This document shows positions 61,753 to 64,000 of a stretch of DNA of 64,000 bases, piece after piece. The translations under genes were made by a program, and so were the position numbers. Numbering within the stretch: position 1 is the first letter of the stretch; each line of letters starts with the position of its first letter. Below the pieces are notes generated by a model. The model searched no databases and was not told where the DNA came from. It saw only the letters and a list, made by a program, of their open reading frames with translations. Source of the stretch: Microtetraspora glauca. Lineage in GTDB: Bacteria > Actinomycetota > Actinomycetes > Streptosporangiales > Streptosporangiaceae. The DNA is taken from assembly GCA_001570385.1 (NCBI GenBank), contig BBYL01000015.1, forward strand, positions 235,851 through 299,850, read 5' to 3'.

Positions 61753-63018
61753 GTGACCGACATCCTCGATGAGCTCGAATGGCGCGATGTCATCGCGCAG
61801 ACCACCGATGCCGACGCGCTGCGCAAGGCACTGGCCGAGGGTCCGATCACGGTCTATGCGGGCTTCGACCCGACCGCGCCGTCCATCCATGTCGGAAACC
61901 TCGCCACCCTGCTGATCCTCACCCGGTTCCAGCGGGCGGGGCACCGGCCGATCGCGCTGGTCGGCGGCGCCACAGGGCTCATCGGCGACCCCAGCGGCCG
62001 CAGCACCGAGCGCTCACTGAACTCCTCGGAGATCGTCGCCGACTGGGTGAGCCGCATCCGCGGCCAGGTGGAGAACTTCCTCTCCTTCGACGAGGGGCCG
62101 ACGTCCGCGACGATGGTCAGCAACCTCGACTGGACCGCGAAGCTGTCCGCGATCGACTTCCTGCGCGACGTCGGAAAGCACTTCCCGGTGAACCGCATGC
62201 TGGCCCGCGAGTCCGTGTCCGCGCGGCTCGGCGGTGAGGGGCTCAGCTACACCGAGTTCAGTTACCAAATCCTCCAGGCCAACGACTACCTGGAGCTCTA
62301 CCGCCGGCACGGGTGCACGCTCCAGCTCGGCGGCAGCGACCAGTGGGGCAACATCACGGCGGGGGTGGACCTGATCCGCCGCGTCGAGAGCGCCCACGTC
62401 CACGCGCTCACCGGCAAGCTGATCACCAAGGCTGACGGCACGAAGTTCGGCAAGACCGCCGGAGGCGCCGTCTGGCTCGATCCGGCGCTCACCTCGCCGT
62501 ACGCGTTCTACCAGTACTGGCTGAACGCCGACGACCGGGACATCGTGCGGTTCCTGAAGGTCTTCACCTTCCGGACCCGCGAGGAGATCGCCGAGCTGGA
62601 GAAGGACGTCGCCGAGCGTCCGGCCGCGCGTGCCGGGCAACGAGCGCTCGCAGAGGACCTGACGACCATGGTCCACGGCGAGGCCGAGCTCGCGAGGGTG
62701 ATCGCCGCGTCGCGCGCCCTGTTCGGTCAAGGATCGCTGGAGGAGCTCGACGCCAGGACCCTCGACTCCGCGCTGGCCGAGGTGCCCAAGGCGACGGTTC
62801 CCGCGCTCGGGATGACGTACGTCGACCTGCTCGCCGAGAGCGGCCTGGTCGAGTCGAAGTCGGCCGCCCGGCGTGCCGTCAAGGAGGGCGGGGCGTACCT
62901 CAACAACGTGAAGATCACGGATGAGGAGTACACGCCGGCCCAGGAGGACCTGCTGCACGGCCGGTTCCTCGTGCTCCGCCGCGGCAAGCGCACCGTCGGC
63001 GGCGTCGAGGTCGCCTGA
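61753..63018 (+). CDS. tyrS: Tyrosyl-tRNA synthetase
   Basis: 421 residues. Class I synthetase. HIGH-type motif HVGN (46-49) after FDPTAPSI, the tyrosine pocket YQILQANDYLELYRRHGCTLQLGGSDQWGNI, KMSKS-type loop KFGKT (231-235) and a C-terminal S4 RNA-binding domain (about 355-421, LLAESGLVESKSAARRAVKEGGAYLNN). GTG at 61753 with AGGA upstream; the preceding 26 in-frame codons are not conserved. Ends in a hairpin; the rRNA operon follows. Confidence 0.96.
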   Translation: MTDILDELEWRDVIAQTTDADALRKALAEGPITVYAGFDPTAPSIHVGNLATLLILTRFQRAGHRPIALVGGATGLIGDPSGRSTERSLNSSEIVADWVSRIRGQVENFLSFDEGPTSATMVSNLDWTAKLSAIDFLRDVGKHFPVNRMLARESVSARLGGEGLSYTEFSYQILQANDYLELYRRHGCTLQLGGSDQWGNITAGVDLIRRVESAHVHALTGKLITKADGTKFGKTAGGAVWLDPALTSPYAFYQYWLNADDRDIVRFLKVFTFRTREEIAELEKDVAERPAARAGQRALAEDLTTMVHGEAELARVIAASRALFGQGSLEELDARTLDSALAEVPKATVPALGMTYVDLLAESGLVESKSAARRAVKEGGAYLNNVKITDEEYTPAQEDLLHGRFLVLRRGKRTVGGVEVA

Positions 63019-63042
63019 CCTCGTCTCGGTTCCATCTCATTT

Positions 63043-63088
63043 CGTACGGCACGGCTTCACGGGTCCCGGCCCGAGGCCGTGCCGTACG
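63043..63088 (+). terminator. Terminator after tyrS
   Basis: Perfect 13-base stem (CGTACGGCACGGC and complement) with a 20-base loop, 25 bases after the tyrS stop. Confidence 0.65.
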
Positions 63089-63255
63089 GCGTTTGCGGGC
63101 CGGGCGCGACCGGCAAGACGCGAGCCGCACGCGGGCGGTGACGGCCGTCTGACGGGTCAAAAGTGGCTGTGACGGTGGTAACAGTCTGGTGGCGGAGCCG
63201 CCGCGCAACGTCCGATCAAGCCTTTGACCTGCGGTTTCGCCGAAATCGGACGGAT

Positions 63256-63284
63256 TTGACGATAGGCCGGGTGTTGCCTAATGT
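63256..63284 (+). promoter_or_regulatory. rRNA operon promoter, distal
   Basis: TTGACG (63256-63261), a 17-base spacer and TAATGT (63279-63284) make a strong housekeeping promoter, about 455 bases ahead of 16S. The gap 63019-63741 holds no gene; it contains promoters and the rRNA leader. Confidence 0.7.
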
Positions 63285-63426
63285 TCTCATCGCCCCGAGA
63301 GACCGGGACGCCGCGAGGCGGACGGGTCTTCACGGGCCAGCCACTTCCGACACGCCACAGGGGTCCGGCTCTCGAGCCGCATCCGGCCGGTTCGTAACGT
63401 GTCCAGATCTCAGCCCGCCAGGCTGG

Positions 63427-63456
63427 TTGGACAAGGAGCGGACGGTGAGGTAGTCT
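63427..63456 (+). promoter_or_regulatory. rRNA operon promoter, proximal
   Basis: TTGGAC (63427-63432), an 18-base spacer and TAGTCT (63451-63456), about 285 bases before 16S. Tandem rrn promoters are usual in actinobacteria. Confidence 0.5.
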
Positions 63457-63606
63457 GGAATGGTTGCCCCGGAGAACGGGGATCGGATCCCATGGTGGGT
63501 TCCAGCCGGTGATCGGCAGGAGCTCTCGGGATGAGAACAAAGCGAGATCGATGCCCCTGAGGGATCGGCCGTCATGGCCGGTCTTGATGGTGGTCGCGTC
63601 CGTTTC

Positions 63607-63718
63607 TTGAGAACTCAACAGTGTGCTAAAAGCCAGTGCATGATGCACAACCCCGTCCTATCCTGCGCTTTCGGGTGTGGGGGGATGGATTCCTTTGGTT
63701 GACATTCATGTCGAATGT
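63607..63718 (+). other. rRNA leader: antitermination-like element and processing stem
   Basis: TTGAGAACTCAA with following CAGTGTGC (63607-63626) closely matches the conserved leader element upstream of 16S in mycobacteria and streptomycetes, linked with Nus-dependent antitermination. Further on are a GTGCAT/ATGCAC hairpin (63636-63648) and an ACATTC/GAATGT stem (63702-63718) that may belong to the RNase III processing region. Confidence 0.55.
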
Positions 63719-63741
63719 TGGCCAGGAGAACTCGAAAACAT

Positions 63742-64000
63742 TGTTTGGAGAGTTTGATCCTGGCTCAGGACGAACGCTGGCGGCGTGCTTAACACATGCA
63801 AGTCGAGCGGAAAGGCCCTTCGGGGTACTCGAGCGGCGAACGGGTGAGTAACACGTGAGTAACCTGCCCCTGACTCTGGGATAAGCCTGGGAAACTGGGT
63901 CTAATACCGGATATGACCATTTCGGACATCCGATGGTGGTGGAAAGTTTTTTCGGTTGGGGATGGACTCGCGGCCTATCAGCTTGTTGGTGGGGTAGTGG
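63742..64000 (+). rRNA. 16S ribosomal RNA, 5' part (cut by the window end)
   Basis: AGAGTTTGATCCTGGCTCAG, the universal 5' primer site (position 8 of E. coli numbering), lies at 63749, giving a 5' end near 63742. GACGAACGCTGGCGGCGTGC, AACACATGCAAGTCGAGCGG, GAACGGGTGAGTAACACGTG and CTATCAGCTTGTTGGTGGGG follow. The V1-V2 sequence resembles Streptosporangiaceae. Only about the first 260 of some 1,520 bases are in the window. Confidence 0.97.

Noticed and set aside
63699..63704. TTGACA near 16S as a third rrn promoter
   Set aside because: No -10 element lies 16-19 bases downstream; the sequence is part of a processing stem.
63636..63851. Small open frame overlapping the start of 16S rRNA
   Set aside because: It runs into the rRNA gene and has the leader's structure; not a coding region.

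Overview
The window is a gene-dense (one gene per about 1.2 kb), GC-rich stretch of an actinobacterial chromosome. Three things place it in or near the family Streptosporangiaceae: strong G/C preference at third codon positions with many GTG starts, a gene order familiar from Streptomyces and relatives (pdxS/pdxT-yebC-ruvCAB-yajC-secDF-apt-relA; alaS-ruvX-mltG-aroE; infC-rpmI-rplT-methyltransferase-sensor kinase-pheST-argC...), and the 5' end of a 16S rRNA gene at the right edge whose first 260 bases look like Nonomuraea/Microbispora/Streptosporangium. The genus cannot be fixed from this. I see no tRNA gene, CRISPR array, insertion sequence, prophage or plasmid function.

Layout. 0.1-2.2 kb: a DUF3048 lipoprotein and pdxS. 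2.3-4.0 kb: a MarR regulator and an MFS pump that separate pdxS from pdxT. 4.0-9.2 kb: pdxT, YebC, an Eis-like acetyltransferase and ruvCAB. 9.5-15.7 kb: yajC-secD-secF, apt, and the bifunctional (p)ppGpp enzyme. 15.9-22.8 kb: a DUF349 protein and two cell-surface cyclophilins on the minus strand, enclosing an MBL hydrolase, hisS and aspS. 23-29 kb: a tricorn-type protease, a DUF2231 membrane protein, rarA and two small membrane proteins. 29-37.4 kb: alaS, ruvX, a short reading frame resembling the tail of MltG, mltG, aroE, then a leader region and infC-rpmI-rplT and a SpoU methyltransferase. 37.5-42.4 kb: a PAS-histidine kinase and pheST. 42.6-51.1 kb: an accessory block (secreted penicillin-acylase-like enzyme with a discoidin domain, DUF2079 membrane protein, MFS exporter, SnoaL-like protein, acyl-CoA ligase). 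51.3-60.1 kb: arginine biosynthesis argCJBDFR, argG, argH. 60.1-63.0 kb: an AAG-type DNA glycosylase, an ArsC-like protein, tyrS. 63.1-64 kb: rrn promoters, leader and the start of 16S rRNA.

The genes mostly serve core functions: PLP synthesis, Holliday-junction resolution and fork repair (RuvABC, RuvX, RarA), protein export (YajC-SecDF), stringent response, five aminoacyl-tRNA synthetases (HisS, AspS, AlaS, PheST, TyrS), cell-wall elongation (MltG), translation initiation (IF3) and arginine synthesis. Tight 1-8 base overlaps mark operons (secD-secF; MBL-hisS-aspS; DUF948-DUF6167; mltG-aroE; pheS-pheT; argJ-B-D-F-R). Many operons end in very strong perfect hairpins without a T-tract, typical of actinobacteria.

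The most notable points are: a short MltG-tail-like frame just upstream of mltG, with lower GC; infC apparently starting at ATC behind a leader that contains an intrinsic terminator; a MarR/MFS cassette between pdxS and pdxT with a repeat-rich operator; a six-step ladder of in-frame TGA stops after the acyl-CoA ligase; tandem-repeat insertions inside a tricorn protease and a DNA glycosylase; and two exported cyclophilins sharing four cysteines. No clearly new multi-gene system is visible.
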